Source: Streptomyces parvus
GTDB taxonomy: Bacteria; Actinomycetota; Actinomycetes; Streptomycetales; Streptomycetaceae
DNA: 64,000 bases
Assembly: GCF_014648875.1 (NCBI RefSeq)
Contig: NZ_BMRY01000015.1
Span: 62,001-126,000 of the forward strand
Reading direction: 5' to 3'
Every line of letters begins with the position of its first letter. Position 1 is the stretch's first letter. The translations under genes and the position numbers were made by a program. A model generated the notes under the pieces. That model searched no databases. It worked only from the letters and a program-made list of their open reading frames with translations, and was not told where the DNA came from. Below are positions 32,723-40,715 of this stretch, in pieces.

Positions 32723-34432
32723 ATGACACCCGAGAACTCCCCCTCCCCGGGCGCCGTGGACGCCGCTGCCCTCGGTCTGATCCCGGCCCCGCGCACCCTG
32801 ACCGCGGCCGCCGCCGGGCCCTACCCCCTCGGCTACCGCACCCCGCTGACCGCCGGACCGGGCACCGAGGGCGTCGCCCGCTGGCTGCGCGCCACGCTCG
32901 GCCCGCCCACCGGACTGCCCCTGCCCGAGGGCGACGGCACCGGCACGAGCGCGGCCGACGGCTCCGGGCGGGGCTCCACCGGTCAGGGCATCGTGCTGGA
33001 GCTCGACGAGTCCCTCGCCCCCGAGGGCTACCGCCTGGCCGTCGAGGCGAACGCCGTGCGCATCACGGGCGGCACGGCGGCGGGCGTCTTCCGGGGCGCC
33101 CAGACCCTCCGTCAGCTCCTCGGCCCCGACGCCTTCCGCCGCGCCCCCCTCGCCCCCGGCCGCACCTGGGAGGTCCCGCCGGTCGTCGTCGAGGACGAAC
33201 CCCGCTTCGGCTGGCGCGGAATGATGCTCGACGTCTCCCGGCACTTCCTGCCCAAGGACGACGTCCTGCGCTACCTGGACCTGCTCGCCGCCCACAAGCT
33301 GAACGTCTTCCACTTCCACCTCACCGACGACCAGGGCTGGCGCATCGAGATCAAGCGCTACCCGCGCCTCACCGAGGTCGGCTCCTGGCGCTCCCGCACC
33401 AAGTACGGCCACCGGGCCTCCGAGCTGTGGGACGAGACCCCCTACGGCGGCTTCTACACCCAGGACGACATCCGCGAGATCGTCGCCTACGCCGCCGAGC
33501 GGCACATCCGGGTGGTCCCCGAGATCGACATCCCCGGCCACTCGCAGGCGACCATCACCGCCTATCCCGAGCTGGGCAACACCGACGTCATCGACACCAC
33601 CGCCCTCTCCGTCTGGGACAACTGGGGCGTCAGCCCGAACGTACTCGCCCCCACCGACAACACCCTGCGCTTCTTCGAAGGCGTCCTGGAGGAGGTGCTG
33701 GAGCTCTTCCCCGCCGAGACCTCGCCCTTCGTCCACATGGGCGGCGACGAGTGCCCCAAGGACCAGTGGAAGGAGTCCCCGCTCGCCCAGGCCCGGATCG
33801 CCGAACTCGGCGTGAAGGACGAGGACGGCCTCCAGTCCTGGTTCATCCGGCACTTCGACGCCTGGCTCACCGCCCGCGGCCGCCGCCTCATCGGCTGGGA
33901 CGAGATCCTGGAGGGCGGCCTCGCGGAGGGGGCCGCGGTCTCCTCCTGGCGCGGTTACGGCGGCGGCATCGCGGCCGCCGAGGCCGGGCACGACGTCGTC
34001 ATGTGCCCCGAGCAGCAGGTGTATCTGGACCACCGTCAGGACGGCGGTTCCGACGAGCCGATGCCCATCGGGTACGTACGGACCCTGGAGGACGTCTACC
34101 GCTTCGAGCCCGTCCCGCCGGGCCTGAGCGAGGAGGCGGCCCGTCACATCCTGGGCACCCAGGCCAACGTGTGGACCGAGGTCATGCAGAACCGGGACCG
34201 CGTCGACTACCAGGTCTTCCCGCGCCTCGCCGCCTTCGCCGAGGTCGCCTGGTCCGCCCTGCCCGCCCCGGCCGACCGGGACTTCGCCGCCTTCGACGCC
34301 CGGATGCGGGCCCACTACGCCCGCCTCGACGCCCTCGGCGTCGACTACCGCCCGCCGGGCGGCCCGTACCCGCGCCAGCAGCGCCCCGGCGTCCTCGGCT
34401 TCCCGCGAGAGGGGGAGCCTCCGGTGGTGTGA
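32723..34432 (+). CDS. Beta-N-acetylhexosaminidase, GH20
   Basis: A 569-residue enzyme. The N-terminal GH20b domain (about 15-150) precedes the catalytic barrel beginning PRFGWRGMMLDVSRHFLPKDDVLRYLDLLAAHKLNVFHFHLTDDQGWRIEI. The catalytic Asp-Glu pair is in HMGGDECPKDQWKE; WDEILEGG and the ILGTQANVWTE Trp motif are also present. It removes terminal GlcNAc by substrate-assisted hydrolysis. No signal peptide is visible, so it probably works in the cytoplasm on oligosaccharides imported by the upstream ABC system. Confidence 0.94.
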   Translation: MTPENSPSPGAVDAAALGLIPAPRTLTAAAAGPYPLGYRTPLTAGPGTEGVARWLRATLGPPTGLPLPEGDGTGTSAADGSGRGSTGQGIVLELDESLAPEGYRLAVEANAVRITGGTAAGVFRGAQTLRQLLGPDAFRRAPLAPGRTWEVPPVVVEDEPRFGWRGMMLDVSRHFLPKDDVLRYLDLLAAHKLNVFHFHLTDDQGWRIEIKRYPRLTEVGSWRSRTKYGHRASELWDETPYGGFYTQDDIREIVAYAAERHIRVVPEIDIPGHSQATITAYPELGNTDVIDTTALSVWDNWGVSPNVLAPTDNTLRFFEGVLEEVLELFPAETSPFVHMGGDECPKDQWKESPLAQARIAELGVKDEDGLQSWFIRHFDAWLTARGRRLIGWDEILEGGLAEGAAVSSWRGYGGGIAAAEAGHDVVMCPEQQVYLDHRQDGGSDEPMPIGYVRTLEDVYRFEPVPPGLSEEAARHILGTQANVWTEVMQNRDRVDYQVFPRLAAFAEVAWSALPAPADRDFAAFDARMRAHYARLDALGVDYRPPGGPYPRQQRPGVLGFPREGEPPVV

Positions 34433-34448
34433 CCCGCGTACCGGCCCC

Positions 34449-34488
34449 CGTCGGCCGCAGCCGTCCTCCGGGACCGCTGCGGCCGACG
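34449..34488 (+). terminator. Terminator of the sugar operon
   Basis: A 13-bp perfect stem (34449-34461 with 34476-34488) and a 14-nt loop, 16 bp after the hexosaminidase stop. Confidence 0.75.
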
Positions 34489-34499
34489 TGCGTCCGGGA

Positions 34500-34568
34500 A
34501 CGGTTCGCGCCCCGGACCCGGGAACGCTTCGCTCCCCGACCCGGGAACGGATCCGGGGCGCGAACCGT
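34500..34568. repeat. 17-bp inverted repeat enclosing short direct repeats
   Basis: Bases 34500-34516 are exactly complementary to 34552-34568. Between and around them, CCGGGAACG recurs three times (34494, 34518, 34541). No frame is convincing across it. It may be a second terminator or a recombination-generated repeat. The rest of the gap to 34786 shows no clear gene, only a possible promoter for the molybdenum hydroxylase operon. Confidence 0.6.
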
Positions 34569-34786
34569 ATAAGTCGTACAAGCCTCGCCAGGAGTGGCAA
34601 TTCACCTTCCCCGCCGAAGACATGCGAAACCGGAACATCTCGCAGGTCAGGGGCGTATCCACCCTTCGCGGACCCTCGCGCCGGTCCGTTCGGAAGATGT
34701 GCCAGAGTTGCCACGTCCGGGCTGTGAACACGTACCGTACGGCGGAACAGGCCAGAGCGCCGGGAGACCGGGAAGGGGCAGCTGGG

Positions 34787-35683
34787 TTGACCACGCACGC
34801 ACCGCAGGCGATGCAGTCGGTGACGCTGCCGACCTCGTTGGACGAGGCCGTGGCGGCTCTCGGCGCCATGCCCGCAGCCGTTCCGGTTGCCGGGGGCACG
34901 GACCTGATGGCAGCCGTCAACAAGGGGCTGCTGCGCCCCTCCGGCCTGGTCGGCCTCGGCCGGATCAGCGAGCTGCGCGGCTGGCACTACCAGGACGGCC
35001 ACGCGCTCCTGGGCGCCGGACTCACCCACGCCCGGATGGGCCGCCCGGACTTCGCCGCCCTCATCCCCGCCCTCGCCGCCTCCGCCCGCGCCGCCGGCCC
35101 GCCCCAGATCCGCAACGCGGGCACGCTCGGCGGCAACATCGTCACCTCCGCGCCCACCGGCGACGCCCTGCCTGTGCTGGCCGCGCTGGAGGCCGAACTC
35201 GTCATCGCGGGCCCCGACGGCGCCCGCCGCGAGATCCCCGTCTCGCACCTGCTGGCCGGACGTGAACTGCTGGAGCCCGCGGAGCTCATCGGCTTCGTCC
35301 GCGTACCGCTGCTGCACGCCCCGCAGGTGTTCCTGAAGGCCACGGGACGCACCGGTCCCGGCCGCGCCACCGCCTCCGTCGCGATCGTCCTGGACCCGGC
35401 CCGCCGGGGCGTGCGCTGCGCGGTCGGCGCCATCGCCCCGATGCCGCTGCGCCCGCTGGAGGCGGAGCAGTGGATCGCCTCGCTGATCGACTGGGACGGC
35501 GAGCGGGGCCTGGCCCCCGACGCGCTGGCCGCCTTCGGCGAGTACGTCGCCGCGGCCTGCATCCCGGACCACGCACCACCGGCCGACGGATCAGAGGCCC
35601 CGCCGCTGTCCCCGGCCGTCCTGCACCTGCGGCGCACGGTCGCCGCGCTCGCCCGACGCGCGCTGGGGAGGGCACTGTCGTGA
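34787..35683 (+). CDS. FAD-binding subunit of a xanthine dehydrogenase-family molybdenum hydroxylase
   Basis: A 298-residue protein if it starts at the TTG at 34787, which has GGAAGGGG 8 nt upstream (an ATG at 34811 is the fallback). The FAD sites are AVPVAGGTDLMAAVNKG and GPPQIRNAGTLGGNIVTSAPTGD, the two fingerprint loops of the CoxM/XdhB family. The C-terminal CO-dehydrogenase flavoprotein domain follows. It passes electrons from the 2Fe-2S subunit to NAD or another acceptor. Its stop overlaps the next start (GTGA). Confidence 0.88.
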   Translation: MTTHAPQAMQSVTLPTSLDEAVAALGAMPAAVPVAGGTDLMAAVNKGLLRPSGLVGLGRISELRGWHYQDGHALLGAGLTHARMGRPDFAALIPALAASARAAGPPQIRNAGTLGGNIVTSAPTGDALPVLAALEAELVIAGPDGARREIPVSHLLAGRELLEPAELIGFVRVPLLHAPQVFLKATGRTGPGRATASVAIVLDPARRGVRCAVGAIAPMPLRPLEAEQWIASLIDWDGERGLAPDALAAFGEYVAAACIPDHAPPADGSEAPPLSPAVLHLRRTVAALARRALGRALS

Positions 35684-37302
35684 GCAATGAGGAGAACCCC
35701 CACCAGCAGCACGGGCAGCAGGGGCAGGGGCACTCCGAGGGCCCGGACCCGCGGTACGGCGGCTGGGAGCCGACCCCGCAGGGCGACGGCTTCGACGCCG
35801 ACGCCACCGCGGCCGACGCCACCGCCTTCGTCCACCTGCCGCCGGAGGACCTGGCGAACATCCCGCTGGCCGCGCCCGGCCAGGGGTACGTCCCGCCGAT
35901 GATCGTTCCGCTGACCCCGGCCGCCGGTCTGGACCCGGCGGCGACGGGCAGCTGGGTGATCCAGACGCAGACCCAGCAGGCGCAGGCGGAGCAGCGCGCC
36001 CAGGAGGCCGCCGCCGCCCAGGAGACCGGGGCGATCCACTGGCCGGACCCGAACCAGCAGGGCGGATACCAGGGCCCGTACGAGGACACCTCGCACGCCA
36101 CGGCCCAGTGGAACTTCACCGAGGCCCTAGGTGAGACGGCGGCGGCTCCGGAGGGTGCCCAGGCGCCCGGGGAGGCCGACGCTTCGGCCCACACGGGTAA
36201 CACGGCCCACGCAGCCCACACGGGACATACGGGTCACACGGGCCAGTGGACGATCCCGGTCGCGGACGGGGATCTCCCGGACGAATCGGGCGAGTTCCTG
36301 GCGTCGGCGCACACCCCGCAGTGGTACACGGACAGCGCCCGCCCGGCCACGCTGCCCGGCGGCGCGCCCGCCCCCTGGGCCACACCGGAACCGGAAACCG
36401 CTCCCGTACCGGCGCCGGAGGCCGAAGCCGAGCCGGAAGCAGAGCCGGAAGCCGAAGCGAACGCGCCCGAGGCGGGCGAAGCGGAAGCGCTCCCGGAGGA
36501 GGAAGCGGAACCGAACGCGGAGGCGGAGGCGGAGGCGGCGACGGAGGCTGTCGCGGACGCCGACCGCACCGCAACGGAAACCGCCGCCCCCACGGATGCC
36601 GCCCTCACGGATGCCGCCCTCACGGACGGCGCCCCCACGGGTGCCGCCCCCACGGACGGCGCCCTCGCTCCCGTCGACGAGCCCCCCGCCCTCCCCGACG
36701 TACCGAGCGAGCACCCCGCCGCGTCCTACCTGCTCCATGTGAACGGCGTGGACCGCCCGGTCAGCGACGCCTGGATCGGCGAGTCCCTGCTCTACGTGCT
36801 CCGGGAGCGCCTCGGTCTGGCCGGTGCCAAGGACGGCTGCTCGCAGGGCGAGTGCGGCGCGTGCAACGTCCAGGTCGACGGCCGGCTGGTCGCCTCCTGC
36901 CTGGTCCCCGCGGCCACGACGGCGGGCAGCGAGGTGCGTACGGTCGAGGGCCTTGCCGTCGACGGCGAACCGTCGGACGTCCAGCGCGCCCTGTCCGCCT
37001 GCGGAGCCGTCCAGTGCGGCTTCTGCATCCCCGGCATGGCGATGACCGTCCACGACCTGCTGGAGGGCAACCACGCCCCCACCGAGCTGGAGACCCGCCA
37101 GGCGCTCTGCGGCAACCTCTGCCGCTGCTCCGGCTACCGGGGTGTGCTCGACGCGGTCGCGGACGTCGTCGCGGCCCGCGAGGCGAACGCCGAGGCGGCG
37201 GCCGCGGCGGCCCCGGACGAGGCGCGCATCCCGCACCAGGCCGAGCCGGGCGCCGGCGGCGTGCAGCAGGGCCCCCACCCGCACGAGGGAGAGGCGCTGT
37301 GA
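35680..37302 (+). CDS. 2Fe-2S subunit of the molybdenum hydroxylase with a ~345-residue acidic N-terminal extension
   Basis: A 540-residue protein, whereas the family norm is about 160-200. The functional module is C-terminal, from about residue 349 (SYLLHVNGVDRPVSDAWIGESLLYVLRERL). It holds a plant-type cluster CSQGECGACNVQV...C (from Cys387) and the second cluster CGAVQCGFCIPGM...CGNLCRCSGYRG. The first ~345 residues are Ala/Glu/Pro/Thr-rich with repeats (HTGHTGHTG, EAEPEAEPEAE, DAALTDAALTDG) and look disordered. Reading frame and codon bias hold throughout, so the extension seems translated. It transfers electrons between the Mo and FAD subunits. Confidence 0.88.
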   Translation: MSNEENPHQQHGQQGQGHSEGPDPRYGGWEPTPQGDGFDADATAADATAFVHLPPEDLANIPLAAPGQGYVPPMIVPLTPAAGLDPAATGSWVIQTQTQQAQAEQRAQEAAAAQETGAIHWPDPNQQGGYQGPYEDTSHATAQWNFTEALGETAAAPEGAQAPGEADASAHTGNTAHAAHTGHTGHTGQWTIPVADGDLPDESGEFLASAHTPQWYTDSARPATLPGGAPAPWATPEPETAPVPAPEAEAEPEAEPEAEANAPEAGEAEALPEEEAEPNAEAEAEAATEAVADADRTATETAAPTDAALTDAALTDGAPTGAAPTDGALAPVDEPPALPDVPSEHPAASYLLHVNGVDRPVSDAWIGESLLYVLRERLGLAGAKDGCSQGECGACNVQVDGRLVASCLVPAATTAGSEVRTVEGLAVDGEPSDVQRALSACGAVQCGFCIPGMAMTVHDLLEGNHAPTELETRQALCGNLCRCSGYRGVLDAVADVVAAREANAEAAAAAAPDEARIPHQAEPGAGGVQQGPHPHEGEAL

Positions 37303-37378
37303 GGCACGCCCGCGGCCCCGCCGTACAGCAGCGGCACACGCATCACCGGCAGCACCACGTGATCGACAAGGAGGCGGC

Positions 37379-39742
37379 GTGAGCAGCGACGCGGCCACCG
37401 CGGCCAACGCGACCAGCACCAGCCTGCCCAGGATCGACGCGCTGAGCGGCGGCCCCGGCGGCGGCCCGGACCAGGACCTGGAGCAGCCCCGGATGGGCCT
37501 CGGTTCGTCGCTCCCCGCCGCCGACACCCGGGCGAAGACCGAGGGCACCTTCCCGTACGCCGCCGACCTCTGGGCCGAGGGACTGCTGTGGGCGGCCGTG
37601 CTGCGCTCCCCGCACCCGCACGCGCGGATCCTGTCCATCGACACCTCGGGCGCCGAGGAGATGCCCGGGGTGCGGGCGGTCGTCACGCACGAGGACGTGC
37701 CGGGGGAGAGCAACTACGGCCGGCACGTGGTGGACCGCCCGGTGTTCGCCTCCGACCTGGTCCGCCACCACGGCGAGGCGATCGCCGCGGTCGCCGCGGA
37801 CCACCCGGACACGGCTCGGCTGGCCGCCGCCGCCATCGCCGTACGGTACGAGGTGCTGGAGCCGGTCACGGACCCGGAGAAGGCGTTCGAGGCGGAGCCC
37901 CTGCACCCCGACGGCAACCTGATCCGCCACATCCCGCTGCGCTACGGCGACGCGGAGGCGACGGGCGAGGTCGTGGTGGAGGGCCTGTACCGCATCGGCC
38001 GCCAGGACCCGGCCCCGATCGGCGCGGAGGCGGGCCTCGCCGTGCCGAGGCCCGACGGCGGCGTGGAGATCTACACCGCCTCCACCGACCCGCACACCGA
38101 CCGCGACCTGATCGCGGCCTGCTTCGGCCTGGAGCCGGACCGGGTCAAGGTCGTCGTGACCGGGGTGCCGGGGGCGACCGGCGACCGCGAGGACCCGGGC
38201 TTCCAGATCCCGCTGGGCCTGCTGGCGCTGCGCACGGGCTGCCCGGTGAAGCTGGCCGCGAGCCGCGAGGAGTCCTTCCTCGGCCACACCCACCGCCACC
38301 CCACCCTCCTGCGCTACCGCCACCACGCGGACGCGGAGGGCCGGCTGGTCAAGGTGGAGGCCCAGATCCTCCTGGACGCGGGCGCGTACGCCGACGCCTC
38401 CTCCGAATCCCTGGCGGCCGCCGTGGCGTTCGCCTGCGGCCCGTACGTCGTCCCGCACGCCTTCATCGAGGGCTGGGCGGTCCGGACGAACAACCCGCCC
38501 TCCGGCCACGTACGCGGCGAGGGCGCGATGCAGGTCTGCGCGGCGTACGAGGGCCAGATGGACAAGCTGGCCGCCAAGCTCGGCATCGACCCGGCCGAAC
38601 TGCGCCTGCGCAACACGCTCTCCACGGGCGACATCCTGCCCACGGGTCAGACGGTGACCTGCCCGGCCCCGGTAGCCGAACTGCTCCAGGCCGTACGCGA
38701 CTTCCCCCTCCCCGCCCTCCCCAAGGACGCCCCGGAGGACGACTGGCTGCTGCCGGGCGGCCCCGAGGGCGCGGGGGAGCCGGGGGCGGTGCGCCGGGGC
38801 GTGGGCTACGGCCTGGGCATGGTGCACATGCTCGGCGCCGAGGGCACGGACGAGGTCTCGACGGCCACGGTCCGGGTCCACGACGGCGTGGCCACCGTCA
38901 TCTGCGCGGCGGTCGAGACAGGCCAGGGCTTCAGCACCCTCGCCCGCCAGATCGTCCAGGAGACCTTGGGCGTCGAAGAGGTCCACGTGGCGGCGGTGGA
39001 CACCGACCAGCCCCCGGCGGGCCCGGCGACGCACGGCCGCCACACCTGGGTCTCCGGCGGGGCGGTGGAACGGGCGGCGAAGATGGTCCGCACCCAGCTC
39101 CTTCAGCCGCTGGCGCACAAGTTCGGCATGTCCACGGAGCTGCTCCAGATCGCCGACGGCAAGATCACCTCGTACGACGGGGTCCTCTCCACCACCGTCA
39201 CGGAGGCGATGGACGGCAAGGAACTCTGGGCCACCGCCCAGTGCCGACCCCACCCCACGGAACCGCTGGACGAGGCGGGCCAGGGCGACGCGTTCGTGGG
39301 CCTCGCGTTCTGCGCGGTACGGGCGGTGGTGGACGTCGACATCGAGCTCGGCTCGATCCGCGTGGTCGAAATGGCGGTCGCCCAGGACGTGGGCAGGGTC
39401 CTCAACCCCGCCCAACTGGCCATCCGCATCGAGGCAGGCATCACCCAGGGCATCGGCGCGGCCCTCACGGAGAACCTCCGCACCGCGAAGGGCCTGATCC
39501 GCCACCCCGACCTGACGGGCTACGCGCTCCCGACGGCCCTGGACGCCCCCGACATCCGCATCGTGAAACTGGTCGAGGAACGCGACGTGGTGGCCCCCTT
39601 CGGCGCGAAACCGGCCTCGGCGGTCCCGGTCGTCACGGCCCCGGCCGCGGTGGCCTCGGCGGTCCGCTCGGCCACGGGCCGCCCGGTGAACCGCCTCCCG
39701 ATCAGGCCGCAGGCGGCGGTGGCGACGACGCCGAAGGGCTGA
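37379..39742 (+). CDS. Molybdopterin-binding subunit of the xanthine dehydrogenase-family enzyme (atypical active site)
   Basis: A 787-residue protein from the GTG at 37379, just after AAGGAGG. It has the aldehyde oxidase a/b hammerhead (about 55-160, EGTFPYAADLWAEGLLWAAVLRSPHPHARI) and the large Mo-binding domain with RTNNPPSGHVRGEGAMQ and ETGQGFSTLARQIVQ. Two expected features are altered. The GGGFGGK-type motif reads PGATGDRED (about 264), and the C-terminal GxGE(P) with the catalytic Glu reads GAKPASAVPVV (about 742). It may use another substrate or be catalytically impaired. No XdhC-type maturation gene is adjacent. Confidence 0.85.
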   Translation: MSSDAATAANATSTSLPRIDALSGGPGGGPDQDLEQPRMGLGSSLPAADTRAKTEGTFPYAADLWAEGLLWAAVLRSPHPHARILSIDTSGAEEMPGVRAVVTHEDVPGESNYGRHVVDRPVFASDLVRHHGEAIAAVAADHPDTARLAAAAIAVRYEVLEPVTDPEKAFEAEPLHPDGNLIRHIPLRYGDAEATGEVVVEGLYRIGRQDPAPIGAEAGLAVPRPDGGVEIYTASTDPHTDRDLIAACFGLEPDRVKVVVTGVPGATGDREDPGFQIPLGLLALRTGCPVKLAASREESFLGHTHRHPTLLRYRHHADAEGRLVKVEAQILLDAGAYADASSESLAAAVAFACGPYVVPHAFIEGWAVRTNNPPSGHVRGEGAMQVCAAYEGQMDKLAAKLGIDPAELRLRNTLSTGDILPTGQTVTCPAPVAELLQAVRDFPLPALPKDAPEDDWLLPGGPEGAGEPGAVRRGVGYGLGMVHMLGAEGTDEVSTATVRVHDGVATVICAAVETGQGFSTLARQIVQETLGVEEVHVAAVDTDQPPAGPATHGRHTWVSGGAVERAAKMVRTQLLQPLAHKFGMSTELLQIADGKITSYDGVLSTTVTEAMDGKELWATAQCRPHPTEPLDEAGQGDAFVGLAFCAVRAVVDVDIELGSIRVVEMAVAQDVGRVLNPAQLAIRIEAGITQGIGAALTENLRTAKGLIRHPDLTGYALPTALDAPDIRIVKLVEERDVVAPFGAKPASAVPVVTAPAAVASAVRSATGRPVNRLPIRPQAAVATTPKG

Positions 39743-39788
39743 GCCTCAAGGCCCTGGTCCGGCGACGGTCCCGCTCGGCGTCCAGCGC

Positions 39789-40141
39789 TCAGCAGGGACC
39801 GTCGTCGACGGTGGCGCTGAGGTCGTACCGGGCGATGGAGTCACCGCTGCCCCCATCGGCCCCGGGCACGAAGACCCCGCCGCCCGCGGACTCCGTCTCC
39901 GTGACGCGCAGGCAGACGGCGGAGCCGGCGCCCCCGGCCGAGACCTCGTAGTCGTGCCCGCTGCCTACCCGCTCCGCGGAGACCGCGTGCGACGGCCCCT
40001 GACCCGCCCCAGGGCGAGCGCCGCATCCGACGGCTGCCCCGCCGCCCGGGGACGGGAACGCCAGTACAGCCGGGAGGGCCCGACGAGGGCGACGACGAGA
40101 AACGCCGCGGCAAGGAGGAACAGGAAGACGACTACGGACAC
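39789..40141 (-). pseudogene. Small membrane-anchored protein gene with an apparent -1 frameshift
   Basis: A GTG at 40141 with a good GGGGGAG site begins MSVVVFLFLLAAAFLVVALVG, one TM helix, then SRLYWRSRPRAAGQPSDAALALGRVRG. That frame stops at 39965. From about 40005 the other frame continues with equally strong third-position GC (SHAVSAERVGSGHDYEVSAGG...) through a compact beta-like region with a Cys pair, to TGA at 39789. Joining the two gives one protein of about 117 residues with an exterior domain. A 1-base loss near the CAGGGGCC run (about 40003-40012) explains it: mutation, sequencing error or, less likely, recoding. Confidence 0.55.
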
Positions 40142-40267
40142 AGGAACTCCCCCTGTTCGCTGAATTCGTGCCCGGACAAAGGCTCAGATCGTACTCGTCC
40201 GCGCTGCACCCGGGATCGTAGGGTGACCCCGCGAAGGCTGAACGTATGGAAAAACCCGGGGGAGCAC

Positions 40268-40696
40268 GTGACATTCGAACAGGAATGGGCCGAACTGCGT
40301 TCGGCTGCGGCCCAGCGAAGTGCCATGCAGATCAACAGCGCCCCGGCCGAGGGTGGCGGTGGTGCCGGTGCGCCGGACCTGGTGGTGAACCGGGACGATC
40401 TCGGAGCTATCGGGAATGATGCCTACGATCTCAGGACGAGACTGTCGAAGGACGGTGACCACGCCCGCCCGACCACCTTCGCGGCGGCGATCGCTCTCAC
40501 CAACGGCAACTTCGCGAGCGGCTCGGCGGTTCTGAAGGTGCACGACTTCTGGCAGAAGCATCTCAAGACGCTGCTGGATTCCTGCGCGCACATTTCGAAC
40601 CACCTGGATTACTCCAAGGCGCAGCATGCGAAGGACGACGTGAAGATCGGTGGAGATCTGGCGCCGATCTCCAAGCTGTCGGAATACATGAAGTAG
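40268..40696 (+). CDS. Small helical protein of WXG100-like size, first gene of an uncharacterised cluster
   Basis: A 142-residue protein from the GTG at 40268 (GGGGGAG upstream). No signal peptide. It begins VTFEQEWAELRSAAAQRSAMQINSA, has a Gly/Ala spacer and continues with predicted helices (NDAYDLRTRLSKDG..., VLKVHDFWQKHLKTLLDSCAHISNHLDY). The size, helical content and position before a large helical protein recall ESX/WXG100-type small partners, but a strict WxG turn is absent. I do not recognise a family with known function. It ends 19 bp before the next gene, which has its own ribosome site. Confidence 0.75.
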   Translation: MTFEQEWAELRSAAAQRSAMQINSAPAEGGGGAGAPDLVVNRDDLGAIGNDAYDLRTRLSKDGDHARPTTFAAAIALTNGNFASGSAVLKVHDFWQKHLKTLLDSCAHISNHLDYSKAQHAKDDVKIGGDLAPISKLSEYMK

Positions 40697-40715
40697 GGCT
40701 CGGGGGAGCGCGCAC

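Noticed and set aside
32708..35572. Minus-strand open frame of 954 codons across the hexosaminidase and FAD subunit
   Set aside because: Spans two real genes and their intergenic region with a repetitive translation; a GC artefact.
36181..36660. Repeats in the 2Fe-2S subunit considered as a CRISPR-like or VNTR array
   Set aside because: Units are codon-phased, irregular and encode a low-complexity protein region; no regular spacer pattern.
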